A stretch of 64,000 nucleotides of DNA from Pseudomonadota bacterium (GTDB lineage Bacteria; Pseudomonadota; Alphaproteobacteria; Sphingomonadales; Sphingomonadaceae). This document shows, in pieces, positions 52,972 through 61,387 of this stretch (positions are counted from its first letter, which is position 1; each line of letters begins with the position of its first letter). The stretch is from contig JAFAFE010000006.1 in NCBI GenBank assembly GCA_023423655.1, forward strand, positions 248,001 through 312,000, given 5' to 3'. The translations under genes and the position numbers were made by a program. The notes under the pieces were generated by a model. That model had not been told where the DNA came from and searched no databases. It saw only the letters and a list, made by a program, of their open reading frames with translations.

Positions 52972-53111
52972 ACATGTTCCCCCGCGAAGGCGGGGGGCCA
53001 GAGCAACACAGCGCAGCGTATGAAAACACTGGGTCCCCGCCTACGCGGGGACACGATAGAGCATCATCCATTCCAAAATCCTCCCCGAGCAAGCTCGGGG
53101 AGGATTTTTAT
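52972..53111. repeat. Family E repeat with terminator-like end
   Basis: Arms CCCCCGCGAAGGCGGGGGG and CCCCGCCTACGCGGGGA, then a strong hairpin TCCTCCCCGAGCAAGCTCGGGG running into AGGATTTTT. The last hairpin sits between the convergent cca and parC genes and should end transcripts from both. Confidence 0.85.
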
Positions 53112-55418
53112 TCAATCAAACCGGTTGTTCCTCGGGAAACCCGTCGGCGGCATCCGGCCACCGGCGCCGCGCGCGACGCGCCATTGGGTGAGGTCGGTTT
53201 CGGTGCGGGTCCGGTCGGTCTCGCCGCCCATTTTCCAGCTTAGGCCTTTGCTTAACTGGAAGAAGATCGCGTCGGACAAGCCGCCATCCTTATAGCGTTG
53301 CAAGGTCACGCCCTGCCCCTTGGCCATTTCCAGAATCTCGATTTGCGGGAACACCACCAGCTTGCGATTTTCACCGATGACCGCGACATATTGGTCGCGC
53401 CGTTCTTCTTCGTTGGCGGCGGCAGGCGGAGCGACGCGCACGACTTTCACTTTCGCGCCGGGCTTCAAATTCATCACGCCGCGCCCCTTTCGGGTTTCGG
53501 CGACGACATCGGCCATGCTCGCGATAAAGCCTTTGCCGTTGGACGCGGCGAGCAGCATTTTGCCGCCTGCAACCACCGGCACAATCGCGACAATTTTGGC
53601 GGCCTCGTCAATATCGACCATCAGCCGCACCGGCTCGCCAAAGCCGCGCCCGCCGGGCAGTTTGTCCGCGCCAATCGTATAGATGCGGCCATTATCGACG
53701 ATGATGAGAATTTTGTCGGTGGTCTGCGCATGGACTGCAAAAGCGGGACCATCGCCTTCCTTAAACTTGAAATCATCAGGCTTGGAGAGGTCCACATGGC
53801 CCTTCATCGCGCGGATCCAGCCGCGCTGTGACATGATGACCGTAACCGGCTCGCGCTCGATAAAGGCTTCGATGGAAATTTCGCGCGCGGGGCCTTGCTC
53901 CTCGACCGTGGTGCGGCGGCGGCCAAGCTCCGTCTCCGGCCCGTAAGTTTCGCGCAATTTGCCAAGGTCGCGCTTCAACCGCGTGCGCTGGCGCGCTTCG
54001 CTGTCGATCAGTTTGACCAGCTCGTCGCGTTCCTTTTCCAGCGCCTCTTTTTCGCGCCGCAATTCCATTTCCTCAAGCTTGCGCAAGGAACGCAGCCGCA
54101 TATTGAGGATCGCTTCGGCCTGCCGGTCGGTAAGCTGGAATTCTTCCATCATCACCGCTTTGGGCTCGTCTTCGGTGCGGATGATTTCAATCACGCGGTC
54201 GAGATTGAGGAAGGCGATGATATAGCCCGCGAGCAATTCCAGCCGGTCGTCAATCTTCGCCAACCGATGTTCGGCGCGGCGCTTGATGACGATGATCTGG
54301 TGCTTGAGCCACTCGCCGAGCAATTCCTTGAGGCCCATCACGCGCGGGGTGCGTTCGGCGTCGAGCACGTTGAGATTGAGGTTAAACCGCACCTCCAAAT
54401 CGGTCAGGCGATAGAGGCTTTCCTTCAATATCTCCGGATCGACATTGCGGCTTTTGGGGACGAGGACGATGCGGACATCTTCGGTCGATTCATCGCGCAC
54501 ATCTTCAAGAATCGGCAATTTCTTGTCGGCAATAAGCTGGGCAATCTGTTCGATCAGCTTCGATTTTTGCACCTGATAAGGGATTTCGGTAACGACGAGT
54601 TGCCAGCTTCCCGCGCCCTGCCCCTTTTCCTGCTCGCCAAAACGCGCACGCACCCGGAACGCGCCGCGTCCGGTGGTGTAGGCATGTTTGATGATCGCGG
54701 GGCTATCGACAAGAAGCCCGCCGGTCGGGAAGTCGGGACCGTGGAACACCTCCATCAACTGGTCGATCTCGGTCGCGGGGTTTTCGAGCAGCATCAAACT
54801 CGCGTCGATGACTTCAGCGACATTGTGCGACGGGATGTTGGTCGCCATGCCGACCGCAATCCCGCTCGCGCCATTGGCGAGCAGATTGGGGAACAGCCCC
54901 GGCATGATTTCCGGCTCTTCATCCTCGCCATTATAGGTCGGGCGGAAATCGACCGTGCCTTCATCAAGGCCTTGCATGAGGTCAATCGCGACGCGGGTGA
55001 GCTTGGCTTCGGTGTAACGGTAAGCTGCGGCATTATCGCCGTCGATATTGCCGAAATTGCCCTGTCCATCGACCAGCGGATAGCGCAGCGAAAAGGTCTG
55101 CGCCATGCGGACCATCGCGTCATAAACCGACGCATCGCCATGCGGGTGATATTTACCGATAACGTCGCCGACCACGCGCGCGCATTTTTTATAGCCTTGG
55201 CTGGGGTCCAGCTTGAGGAGCCGCATCGCCCAGAGGAGGCGGCGGTGGACCGGCTTTAATCCATCGCGCAGGTCAGGGAGTGACCGCGCGGTAATGGTCG
55301 ACATCGCATAGACAAGATAGCGCTGCGACAGCGCGCTATCGAAGGGATGTTCGACAATCGCATCGAACGGATCATCGGGCAGCTCGCCCGGAATGTCAGT
55401 AGTATCGTTGTCGCTCAT
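53112..55418 (-). CDS. parC: DNA topoisomerase IV subunit A
   Basis: Breakage-rejoining subunit of topoisomerase IV, decatenating daughter chromosomes with ParE. The 768-residue protein opens with a winged-helix domain (LSQRYLVYAMSTITARSLPDLRDGLKPVHRR), the active Tyr135 in AAAYRYTEAKL, and ends with a beta-pinwheel domain (KVKVVRVAP, NRKLVVFPQ). It is ParC rather than GyrA by length and pattern. The quinolone-binding stretch reads HPHGDASVYD: Ala96 stands where many species have Ser. No parE gene is near. Confidence 0.95.
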   Translation of the reverse strand: MSDNDTTDIPGELPDDPFDAIVEHPFDSALSQRYLVYAMSTITARSLPDLRDGLKPVHRRLLWAMRLLKLDPSQGYKKCARVVGDVIGKYHPHGDASVYDAMVRMAQTFSLRYPLVDGQGNFGNIDGDNAAAYRYTEAKLTRVAIDLMQGLDEGTVDFRPTYNGEDEEPEIMPGLFPNLLANGASGIAVGMATNIPSHNVAEVIDASLMLLENPATEIDQLMEVFHGPDFPTGGLLVDSPAIIKHAYTTGRGAFRVRARFGEQEKGQGAGSWQLVVTEIPYQVQKSKLIEQIAQLIADKKLPILEDVRDESTEDVRIVLVPKSRNVDPEILKESLYRLTDLEVRFNLNLNVLDAERTPRVMGLKELLGEWLKHQIIVIKRRAEHRLAKIDDRLELLAGYIIAFLNLDRVIEIIRTEDEPKAVMMEEFQLTDRQAEAILNMRLRSLRKLEEMELRREKEALEKERDELVKLIDSEARQRTRLKRDLGKLRETYGPETELGRRRTTVEEQGPAREISIEAFIEREPVTVIMSQRGWIRAMKGHVDLSKPDDFKFKEGDGPAFAVHAQTTDKILIIVDNGRIYTIGADKLPGGRGFGEPVRLMVDIDEAAKIVAIVPVVAGGKMLLAASNGKGFIASMADVVAETRKGRGVMNLKPGAKVKVVRVAPPAAANEEERRDQYVAVIGENRKLVVFPQIEILEMAKGQGVTLQRYKDGGLSDAIFFQLSKGLSWKMGGETDRTRTETDLTQWRVARGAGGRMPPTGFPRNNRFD

Positions 55419-55514
55419 GGCGCCCCTTTTGCTCTTGTGACAGCGATTAGCAAGCGATGCGCGCTTTGGCGAGGGGCGGTAGGGGAAAAAGCGTGTAACG
55501 GGTGACGGAGGCGT

Positions 55515-55619
55515 TCCCTATTCGGTATTTCGGGGACACAATACTTAATTATTGTATCAGACTTGCGGGGCCATCCATCACTGGTGGAATAATTAAGTAT
55601 TGCGTCCCCGAAATAGGGC
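55515..55619. repeat. Family G palindromic element (complete)
   Basis: Inverted arms CCTATTCGGTATTTCGGGGA and TCCCCGAAATAGGG, with inner CACAATACTTAATT / AATTAAGTATTG, around a 40-base centre. The core GGGGACACAATACTTAATT is a sequence I associate with REP-like elements mobilised by IS200-type RAYT transposases; no transposase is in the window. Confidence 0.75.
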
Positions 55620-55680
55620 AGCCTTGCGCGGCTCTGCCGCATCTTTTCCCTTAGCGCTGCGCTTCGATACCTTTCCACTT

Positions 55681-55767
55681 CGTCATTCCCGCGAACGCGG
55701 GAATCCATCTCCGAACCTCTAAATTTCAAATTCGGGAGATGGATGCCCGATCAAGTCGGGCATGACG
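55681..55767. repeat. Family B palindromic repeat (copy 2)
   Basis: Nearly identical to copy 1: arms CGTCATTCCCGCGAACGCGG / CGATCAAGTCGGGCATGACG, inner AATCCATCTCCGAACC / GGAGATGGATGC. Confidence 0.88.
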
Positions 55768-55867
55768 GAGTGTGAAAATTAGCCCCGGAGACATTGCGCA
55801 ATCGGTTGTAGCGCCCCACTCCAATGAACAACCGTCAACCAGACCAGCGGAAACTTCGAACGATGGT

Positions 55868-55899
55868 GGGATAATTAAGTATTGTGTCCCCGAAATAGG
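55868..55899. repeat. Family G element, solo half
   Basis: Single right arm GGATAATTAAGTATTGTGTCC followed by CCGAAATAGG, without a matching left arm. It is 250 bases from the complete element. Confidence 0.75.
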
Positions 55900-55962
55900 C
55901 GGAGGGGCTGGCCTTCCTTTGATGGGGTTGGTCGGTCAGGCTCGACGCATATCATCTACGTT

Positions 55963-56052
55963 CGTCATTGCGAGCGCCGATAGACGCGCGGCAATCCAGT
56001 GTTGCTTTATGCTGCTCTGGATTGCTTCGTCGCTTCGCTCCTCGCAATGACG
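55963..56052. repeat. Family A palindromic repeat (copy 4)
   Basis: Outer CGTCATTGCGAG / CTCGCAATGACG and inner GCAATCCAGTG / CTCTGGATTGC arms are complete. Together with the family B and G elements it makes up much of the 900-base gap between parC and the DUF4349 genes. I found no gene there. Confidence 0.88.
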
Positions 56053-56326
56053 GTGGACGTGTATTTCGAAAGCGGTGTCGAAATTCGGGCAAAGAAGTCC
56101 CGGTTTCGTCCTCAGTTTTGGGAGCCTGATCGCGCCCCTCACCAGTCAGCCCCCCGACGCCCTGACATATTTCACCCGTGTTTCATCCGCGACCCCGCTC
56201 AAATCCGCCACAAACAGGATATGTTATATTCTCCCTTGACGGCCTCTTTGCGACTCGGTATCTCTACAAAAATAATAGAGTTATTTTTTGGTGTCGTAAA
56301 TAACCTGTTTTATGGGAGTTAAGGAT

Positions 56327-57247
56327 ATGAATAAACTGTGGTTTTCCGCAGCGTGCGGCGCTTTGGCCTTGACCGCTTGCGCGCCTCAAGACGATGGGCG
56401 GAGCGATGATATAGCAGCTTCCGCCGTCGACCATTCCGCCGAAACGGCCAATTCCGCATCCGACAGCGCCTCTTTGTCCCCCGGCGCTCCACCACCCGCT
56501 ACAACCCGCTCCGGCGCGCATCATCCGCCGGTTATCAGCCGCACCGCCGCGCCGAATGTGGCGTTCAGCCATGACTATAGCTTCACCCTCCCCGCCGACC
56601 GGATCAGCGGGGTGCAGGAACAGCATAGCCGCCTGTGCGCCGACCTTGGCGTGACGCAGTGCGAAATTACCGGCGTCGATTATCGCCAGAGCCGCGAGGG
56701 CGGGGTGCGCGCGCAAATGTCTTTCCTCATCGCACCATCGGTCGCTACGATGTTCGGCACCAGCGCCTTGGCGGCGGTCGAAGCGGCGGACGGCACCCTC
56801 GCCGATGGCGAAATCAGCAGCGAGAATGTGAAGCAGGCGGTCGATAGCGCCGCACAGGAAATCAGCGCCCGCAACCGCGACATTGCGCGGCTGGAACAGC
56901 AAGCCCGCAACCAGCGCGCAGGCTCCCCCGAACGGGTGCGGACTGCGCAGGAAATTGCCGAGCTACGCGCGCTCAACGAGGCCAGCCGCCAGAGCCAAAG
57001 CGATGCCCGCGCCAAACTGGCGCGCACGCCGGTGCATTTCACCTATCAATCGACGGTGAGCTGGTTCGGCAATAAGGCCACGTCCGGAAACGGCGCGGCG
57101 GGCTATGCCAGCTCCAGTTTCAACGCGATGCTGAGCCTCGTCGCGCTGCTTGCGCCTTGGGTGTTGCTCGTCGGCCTAATGATATGGGTAGTGCGCAAAT
57201 TCACTGCCCCGCGCAAAACCGGAGCGACGCAAAACCCGGCCGCCTGA
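56327..57247 (+). CDS. DUF4349 lipoprotein (first of tandem pair)
   Basis: A 306-residue lipoprotein. Signal MNKLWFSAACGALALTAC ends in a lipobox (LTAC). DUF4349 begins near residue 80 (VAFSHDYSFTLPADRISGVQ), followed by a long heptad-like helical region (about 170-230, DSAAQEISARNRDIARLEQQ) that should form a coiled coil, and a C-terminal transmembrane segment (about 265-290, LLAPWVLLVGLMIWVV). The protein is therefore anchored at both ends. GGGAGTTAAGGA precedes the ATG. Function of DUF4349 is unknown; the neighbour downstream is a paralogue. Confidence 0.83.
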   Translation: MNKLWFSAACGALALTACAPQDDGRSDDIAASAVDHSAETANSASDSASLSPGAPPPATTRSGAHHPPVISRTAAPNVAFSHDYSFTLPADRISGVQEQHSRLCADLGVTQCEITGVDYRQSREGGVRAQMSFLIAPSVATMFGTSALAAVEAADGTLADGEISSENVKQAVDSAAQEISARNRDIARLEQQARNQRAGSPERVRTAQEIAELRALNEASRQSQSDARAKLARTPVHFTYQSTVSWFGNKATSGNGAAGYASSSFNAMLSLVALLAPWVLLVGLMIWVVRKFTAPRKTGATQNPAA

Positions 57248-57363
57248 TGCAAAAGCGGAGGTCCGGCACACGTGACGCGCCGGACCTCCTTATACCCCCG
57301 ATATTTACATGTCTTTTCAATGATGGTTGGATGGGAGTCCGCCCGAGGAGAGGAGAAGCTTAA

Positions 57364-58302
57364 ATGTCTATGTTCCCCGATAGTCGCCGCACCCAATGGA
57401 CGCGCATCACCGCCGCCGGATTGCTCGCCGCAACCGCGCTCGCGGCCTGCGGTCAACAAGCGCATGAGGCCCGTTCCGATACGGCGATGGCGGTCGATGC
57501 CGCGGCGGATTCGGGTGCCGGTCCCGATATAGCCGTGAGCGCCGCGCCCGGTGTCGCGTTCAATTACCGCTATGCGTTCCGCCTGCCTTCGGCCCGCATC
57601 ATGGCGGTGCAGGAGGGCCATGCGGCGGCGTGCGAGAAATTGGGCATCGCCAAATGCCGCATTACCGGGCTGCGCTATACCGTGGTTGATGGCGACGAGG
57701 TGAGCGCCATGCTGCAATTCAAACTCGCCCCCGAAATCGCGCGCCAGTTCGGCAAGGACGGCATCGCGGCTGTGGCATCTGCCGAAGGGATGCTGGTCGA
57801 TAGCGAAATTAGCGGCGTCGACGAAGGCGCGGCTATCAAGGCATCGCAAGTGCGCAGCGCCGAAGCACAGGACCGCATCGCCGAGCTTGAAAAACAGCTT
57901 CAGCGCCCCGGCATCAAAGACGCGGAACGCGCGCGGCTTCAAGGCGAAATCAGCGACATCCGCCGCGCGCTCCAGGGCGAAGCACAAGGCCGTGCGGACA
58001 GCGCCGAGGCGCTCGCCAACACGCCGATGACTTTCCATTATGGCACCGGTAGCACGATCCCCGGCTTTGATGGCGCGTCCCCGCTCAAGGATAGCTGGCG
58101 CGCGGCGGTGACCTCCTTTGTGACCATGCTCGGCTTTGTCATGATGACCATCGGCGTGCTGCTGCCTTGGGCGCTCTTGCTGTTCCTGTTATGGATGCTC
58201 TGGAATTCGCGCGCGGGACAGGCCATAGGCAAGCGTTTGAAGCCGCGCCCTAAACCCTCTGCTCCGGCCCCCGTTGCAGAGGCAGAAGGTGCAACCGAAT
58301 AG
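57364..58302 (+). CDS. DUF4349 lipoprotein (second of tandem pair)
   Basis: A 312-residue paralogue of the gene before it with the same plan: lipobox (ALAAC), DUF4349 region (VAFNYRYAFRLPSARIMAVQ), coiled-coil helix (DRIAELEKQLQRPGIKD...), and C-terminal membrane helix. Identity between the two is moderate, so the duplication is old. The 116-base gap may have its own promoter. The acyltransferase gene starts 9 bases after the stop. Confidence 0.83.
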   Translation: MSMFPDSRRTQWTRITAAGLLAATALAACGQQAHEARSDTAMAVDAAADSGAGPDIAVSAAPGVAFNYRYAFRLPSARIMAVQEGHAAACEKLGIAKCRITGLRYTVVDGDEVSAMLQFKLAPEIARQFGKDGIAAVASAEGMLVDSEISGVDEGAAIKASQVRSAEAQDRIAELEKQLQRPGIKDAERARLQGEISDIRRALQGEAQGRADSAEALANTPMTFHYGTGSTIPGFDGASPLKDSWRAAVTSFVTMLGFVMMTIGVLLPWALLLFLLWMLWNSRAGQAIGKRLKPRPKPSAPAPVAEAEGATE

Positions 58303-58311
58303 AAAGTCTTT

Positions 58312-58932
58312 ATGAACGCCCTTCCCGCCGATCTGGCCCATCCCGGATTATTATCCCGTCTGACACGCGATATAATCCTTGGCCTTTACCGGCGGGAAGG
58401 CTGGCGCGTGTTCAACCATGCGCCGGGCATCCATAAGGCCGTCATGATCGCCGCGCCGCACACCTCCAATTGGGACTTTGTGCATTTTCTGGGCGCGACG
58501 CGCGAATTGGGGATTACCCCGCGCTTCATGGGCAAGACGTCGCTGTTCCGCTGGCCGATGCGGCGCTTCATGTTCGAAATGGGCGGGGTGCCGGTGGACC
58601 GTTCGCAAAAGCGCGACATGGTGAGCCAGATGGCCGACCAGTTCGCAACCCATGACGATTTCATGCTCACCATCGCGGTTGAAGGCACACGCGGCAAAGG
58701 CAGCGGCAAATGGAAGACCGGCTTTTACCATATCGCCCAAAAAGCAGGCGTGCCGATTATCCCCGCGAGCATGGATTATGCCAAGAAGGAAGCGGGACTA
58801 CACGCACCGGTTTATCCGAGCGGCGATTATCGCGCGGACCTCGAAAAAATATTGGCCTGTTATGAAGGCGTCACGGGCGCGCATCCGGACCGGACATTAG
58901 TGGGCAAAGCGGGCGTTGATGCGTTTTTGTGA
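58312..58932 (+). CDS. PlsC-type 1-acyl-glycerol-3-phosphate acyltransferase family
   Basis: A 206-residue acyltransferase. The catalytic box is HTSNWDF (HX4D) and the acyl-acceptor region is VEGTRGKGSG. It lacks the N-terminal helices of the long PlsC proteins. The likely reaction is acyl transfer to lysophosphatidate or another membrane lipid. It is probably in one transcript with the second DUF4349 gene, hinting that those envelope proteins and this enzyme act on membrane lipid. Confidence 0.87.
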   Translation: MNALPADLAHPGLLSRLTRDIILGLYRREGWRVFNHAPGIHKAVMIAAPHTSNWDFVHFLGATRELGITPRFMGKTSLFRWPMRRFMFEMGGVPVDRSQKRDMVSQMADQFATHDDFMLTIAVEGTRGKGSGKWKTGFYHIAQKAGVPIIPASMDYAKKEAGLHAPVYPSGDYRADLEKILACYEGVTGAHPDRTLVGKAGVDAFL

Positions 58933-58962
58933 GGGGGGCAATACCCCGCCCCCTCAAGCCTT

Positions 58963-59076
58963 CGTCATTCCCGGCTTGACCGGGAATCCATCTCCTGACC
59001 TCACGGCAAATGCTGCGGCAGGCGCGCAATAAACCTTTAGGTCCGGAGATGGATTCCCGCTTTCGCGGGAATGACG
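58963..59076. repeat. Family B palindromic repeat (copy 3)
   Basis: Arms CGTCATTCCCGGCTTGACCG / GCTTTCGCGGGAATGACG with inner GGGAATCCATCTCC / GGAGATGGATTCCC, in the gap between the acyltransferase and grpE convergent ends. The centre is 30 bases longer than the other copies. Confidence 0.88.
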
Positions 59077-59110
59077 AACTGTGAAAATTTGGGGGTGATT
59101 TGCCCCCCGC

Positions 59111-59716
59111 TCAATCCGGCTTTTTCGCGACCCCCACCAAGGCCGGGCGCAGCAAGCGGTCCTTAATCATATAACCTTTTTGCATTTCATGGATGATCGT
59201 GCCGGGTTCGGCGTCGGCGGACGGGACTTCGACCATTGCCTGATGCTTGTTGGGGTCGAGCGTTTGGCCCAATGCTTCGATGCGGCTGATGCCGTTACGT
59301 TCGAACACGCTGATGATTTCGCGCTGGGTTGCTTCGATACCGGCGACAAAGCCCTTTGCGGCATCGTCATTGCGGATCGATTCCGGCACCGCTTCCATCG
59401 CGCGTTCCAGATTGTCGGAGACCGACAAAATATCGCGGGCGAAGTTGGTCGCGGCATAAGCGCGCGCATCCTGTGCGTCCTTTTCCAAACGGCGGCGGAC
59501 ATTTTGCGTATCGGCCTGTGCGTAAAGCACGTCCTGCTTGGCCTTGGCGATTTCTTCTTCCAGTTCGAGGACACGCTTGGCGAGCGGGTCTGCGCCCGCT
59601 CCTGCCTGCACCGCCTCATCTTCAAGGCCTACACTGTCGAGCGCCTCGTCAATCACGTCCGTTTCGGATTTCGGGCTTTGGGATTTCGGGTCTTGGTTTT
59701 TATTATGGTCAGTCAT
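59111..59716 (-). CDS. grpE: Nucleotide exchange factor GrpE
   Basis: Exchange factor for DnaK. The 201-residue protein has an acidic head, a long coiled-coil region (about 40-90, LELEEEIAKAKQDVLYAQAD) and the beta-wing domain (VAGIEATQREIISVFERNG, QAMVEVPSADAEPGTIIHEM, GYMIKDRLLRPALVGVAK). Its start overlaps the hrcA stop (ATGA), so grpE is translated from the hrcA-grpE messenger. Confidence 0.97.
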   Translation of the reverse strand: MTDHNKNQDPKSQSPKSETDVIDEALDSVGLEDEAVQAGAGADPLAKRVLELEEEIAKAKQDVLYAQADTQNVRRRLEKDAQDARAYAATNFARDILSVSDNLERAMEAVPESIRNDDAAKGFVAGIEATQREIISVFERNGISRIEALGQTLDPNKHQAMVEVPSADAEPGTIIHEMQKGYMIKDRLLRPALVGVAKKPD

Positions 59717-60759
59717 CTCATCAATCTCGATAGGGTTTTCGCAGTAAAGTCAACCATGGGGACGACGCGCGCATAGTTCAAGCGTGTGGGGCCAATTACG
59801 CCGACAACGCCGACCACCCGCCCATCGTTCCCGCGCCAGGGCGCTGCGATGACCGACGAACCGGACAGCGCAAAAAGTTTATTTTCAGACCCGATGAAAA
59901 TGCGGGTAGCGGTGCCTTCGCGCGCGCTATCCAGGAGCCGCGCAATTTCCTGCTTCTCCTCCAGCTCGTCGAGGAGAAGCCGCACGCGCTCCAGATCGCC
60001 CTGCGCGCTATCGTCGAGCAGATGCGCTTGCCCGCGCACGATAAGGATAGGACGGTCGGTGGGATCGCACGACCAGACCGCAAGCCCGCGCTCGACCAGA
60101 TCGGCAGCGGCGCGGTCGAGCGCAATTTCTTCGGCAGCAATTTCCTTGCGCAAACGGCCAAGGGCTTCGCGCAAGGTGAGGCCGCTCAAAGATGCGCTGA
60201 TATAATTGCCCGCCTCGATGAGTGCGCTCGGCGGAATGGCGGCGGGCAGATTGACCACGCGGTTTTCAACCGAACCGTCCGCGCCCACCAGCACCGCCAT
60301 CGCTTGCCGGTCGGACAAAGGCACAAAGCCCATTTGCCGCAACACCGGCTCTTGCGAAGGCACCATCACCAACCCCGCACAGGCCGACAGCCCTGACAAG
60401 GCGGTGGTCGCGGCGGACAGCGCCTCTTCGATTGGGCCTTGGCGGGTGAGTTGCGCTTCGATGCGCGCGCGGTCTTCGGCGCTCGGTTCAGCAACCTGCA
60501 TCATGCCATCGACAAACAGGCGCAGGCCCGTTTCTGTCGGCATCCGCCCCGCGCTGGTATGCGGCGAAGATAAAAGCCCGACCTCCTCCAAGTCCTGCAT
60601 CACATTGCGGATCGAGGCGGGCGACAGGTTGAGCGCGGAAAATCTTGATATGGTGCGCGAGCCGACCGGCTGGCCATGCTCCAGATAGGTTTCGACCACG
60701 ATGCGGAAAATATCGCGCGCACGGTCGTTGAGCTCGGTGATGGGCGGCGTGTGCAGCAT
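59713..60759 (-). CDS. hrcA: Heat-inducible transcription repressor HrcA
   Basis: Repressor of heat-shock genes. The 348-residue protein has the N-terminal winged helix (FRIVVETYLEHGQPVGSRTI) and the GAF-like domain with FVPLSDRQAMAVLVGADG and RIFIGSENKLF. GGGGAG precedes the ATG by 4 bases, inside the last codons and stop region of the DUF6438 gene upstream, which lies on the same strand. I see no CIRCE element (TTAGCACTC-N9-GAGTGCTAA) upstream of either gene. Confidence 0.97.
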   Translation of the reverse strand: MLHTPPITELNDRARDIFRIVVETYLEHGQPVGSRTISRFSALNLSPASIRNVMQDLEEVGLLSSPHTSAGRMPTETGLRLFVDGMMQVAEPSAEDRARIEAQLTRQGPIEEALSAATTALSGLSACAGLVMVPSQEPVLRQMGFVPLSDRQAMAVLVGADGSVENRVVNLPAAIPPSALIEAGNYISASLSGLTLREALGRLRKEIAAEEIALDRAAADLVERGLAVWSCDPTDRPILIVRGQAHLLDDSAQGDLERVRLLLDELEEKQEIARLLDSAREGTATRIFIGSENKLFALSGSSVIAAPWRGNDGRVVGVVGVIGPTRLNYARVVPMVDFTAKTLSRLMR

Positions 60760-60768
60760 GTCTCCCCT

Positions 60769-61296
60769 TTAGGGCTTTGCCGTCGCCGGGTCACCGATAA
60801 AAGCATCAATCGGCAAATGGTCTGGCGCGGCGGCAACCGCTTCCGCTATCGGCGCATTTGCGGGGTTGTGACAGCCATGATAGAAATCCAGCCTATCCTT
60901 GCGCGTGCCATCTTCCCATTCGATCAGGGTTGAAGGATGATCGGTTGCCGCCGGACCGCAATCGGGCGACCCGGCCACAATCGCGCGCGTGCCGTTCGGG
61001 CGGATGGGCGCCAGCGTGCGGGCAAAGGCGCGATAATCCTCATCGCTCACACTGAACTGGCGCACGCCTTTGAGCGCCACAAACTGCCCCCCTTCCCACG
61101 TGGCGCTGCCATCGCTGCGCACCGTCACCTTATAGGCGGGACAGGTGCCGTAACAGATGGACGAATTAAAGCTGATCGAGGTGGGGAGTTCAGTGCCATC
61201 AGGCAAAGGCGTGGTCGTGCATCCCGCCAATCCGCCAGCCATCCCTAGTGCCGCAAGCGCCCAGAGCCCTGAAAATATTCGCTGATGCCGCATCAT
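60769..61296 (-). CDS. DUF6438 lipoprotein upstream of hrcA
   Basis: A 175-residue exported protein. The signal peptide ends in a lipobox (GLAGC). The domain has ICYGTCPAYKVTVRSDGSATW, the DUF6438 hallmark, and Cys in SPDCGP and YHGCHN that may pair. It is transcribed toward hrcA and ends 9 bases before the hrcA start, so hrcA is probably read from this gene's promoter. It separates hrcA from divergent rph, which are direct neighbours in many other alphaproteobacteria. Confidence 0.8.
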   Translation of the reverse strand: MMRHQRIFSGLWALAALGMAGGLAGCTTTPLPDGTELPTSISFNSSICYGTCPAYKVTVRSDGSATWEGGQFVALKGVRQFSVSDEDYRAFARTLAPIRPNGTRAIVAGSPDCGPAATDHPSTLIEWEDGTRKDRLDFYHGCHNPANAPIAEAVAAAPDHLPIDAFIGDPATAKP

Positions 61297-61387
61297 CCTG
61301 TTCCTGTCTTTTGTCTTTGATTATCGCATAGCGCGCCTTCATAAAAATGCTTATGGGGGGAGCAGATTTCAAGAACAGGAGATATTC

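Noticed and set aside
55419..56326. tRNA or other stable RNA gene in the 900-base gap
   Set aside because: No T-loop (GTTCGAATC-like) or acceptor pairing found; the palindromes present belong to repeat families A, B and G.
60760..60800. CIRCE element before hrcA
   Set aside because: No TTAGCACTC-N9-GAGTGCTAA or near match seen upstream of hrcA or of the gene before it.
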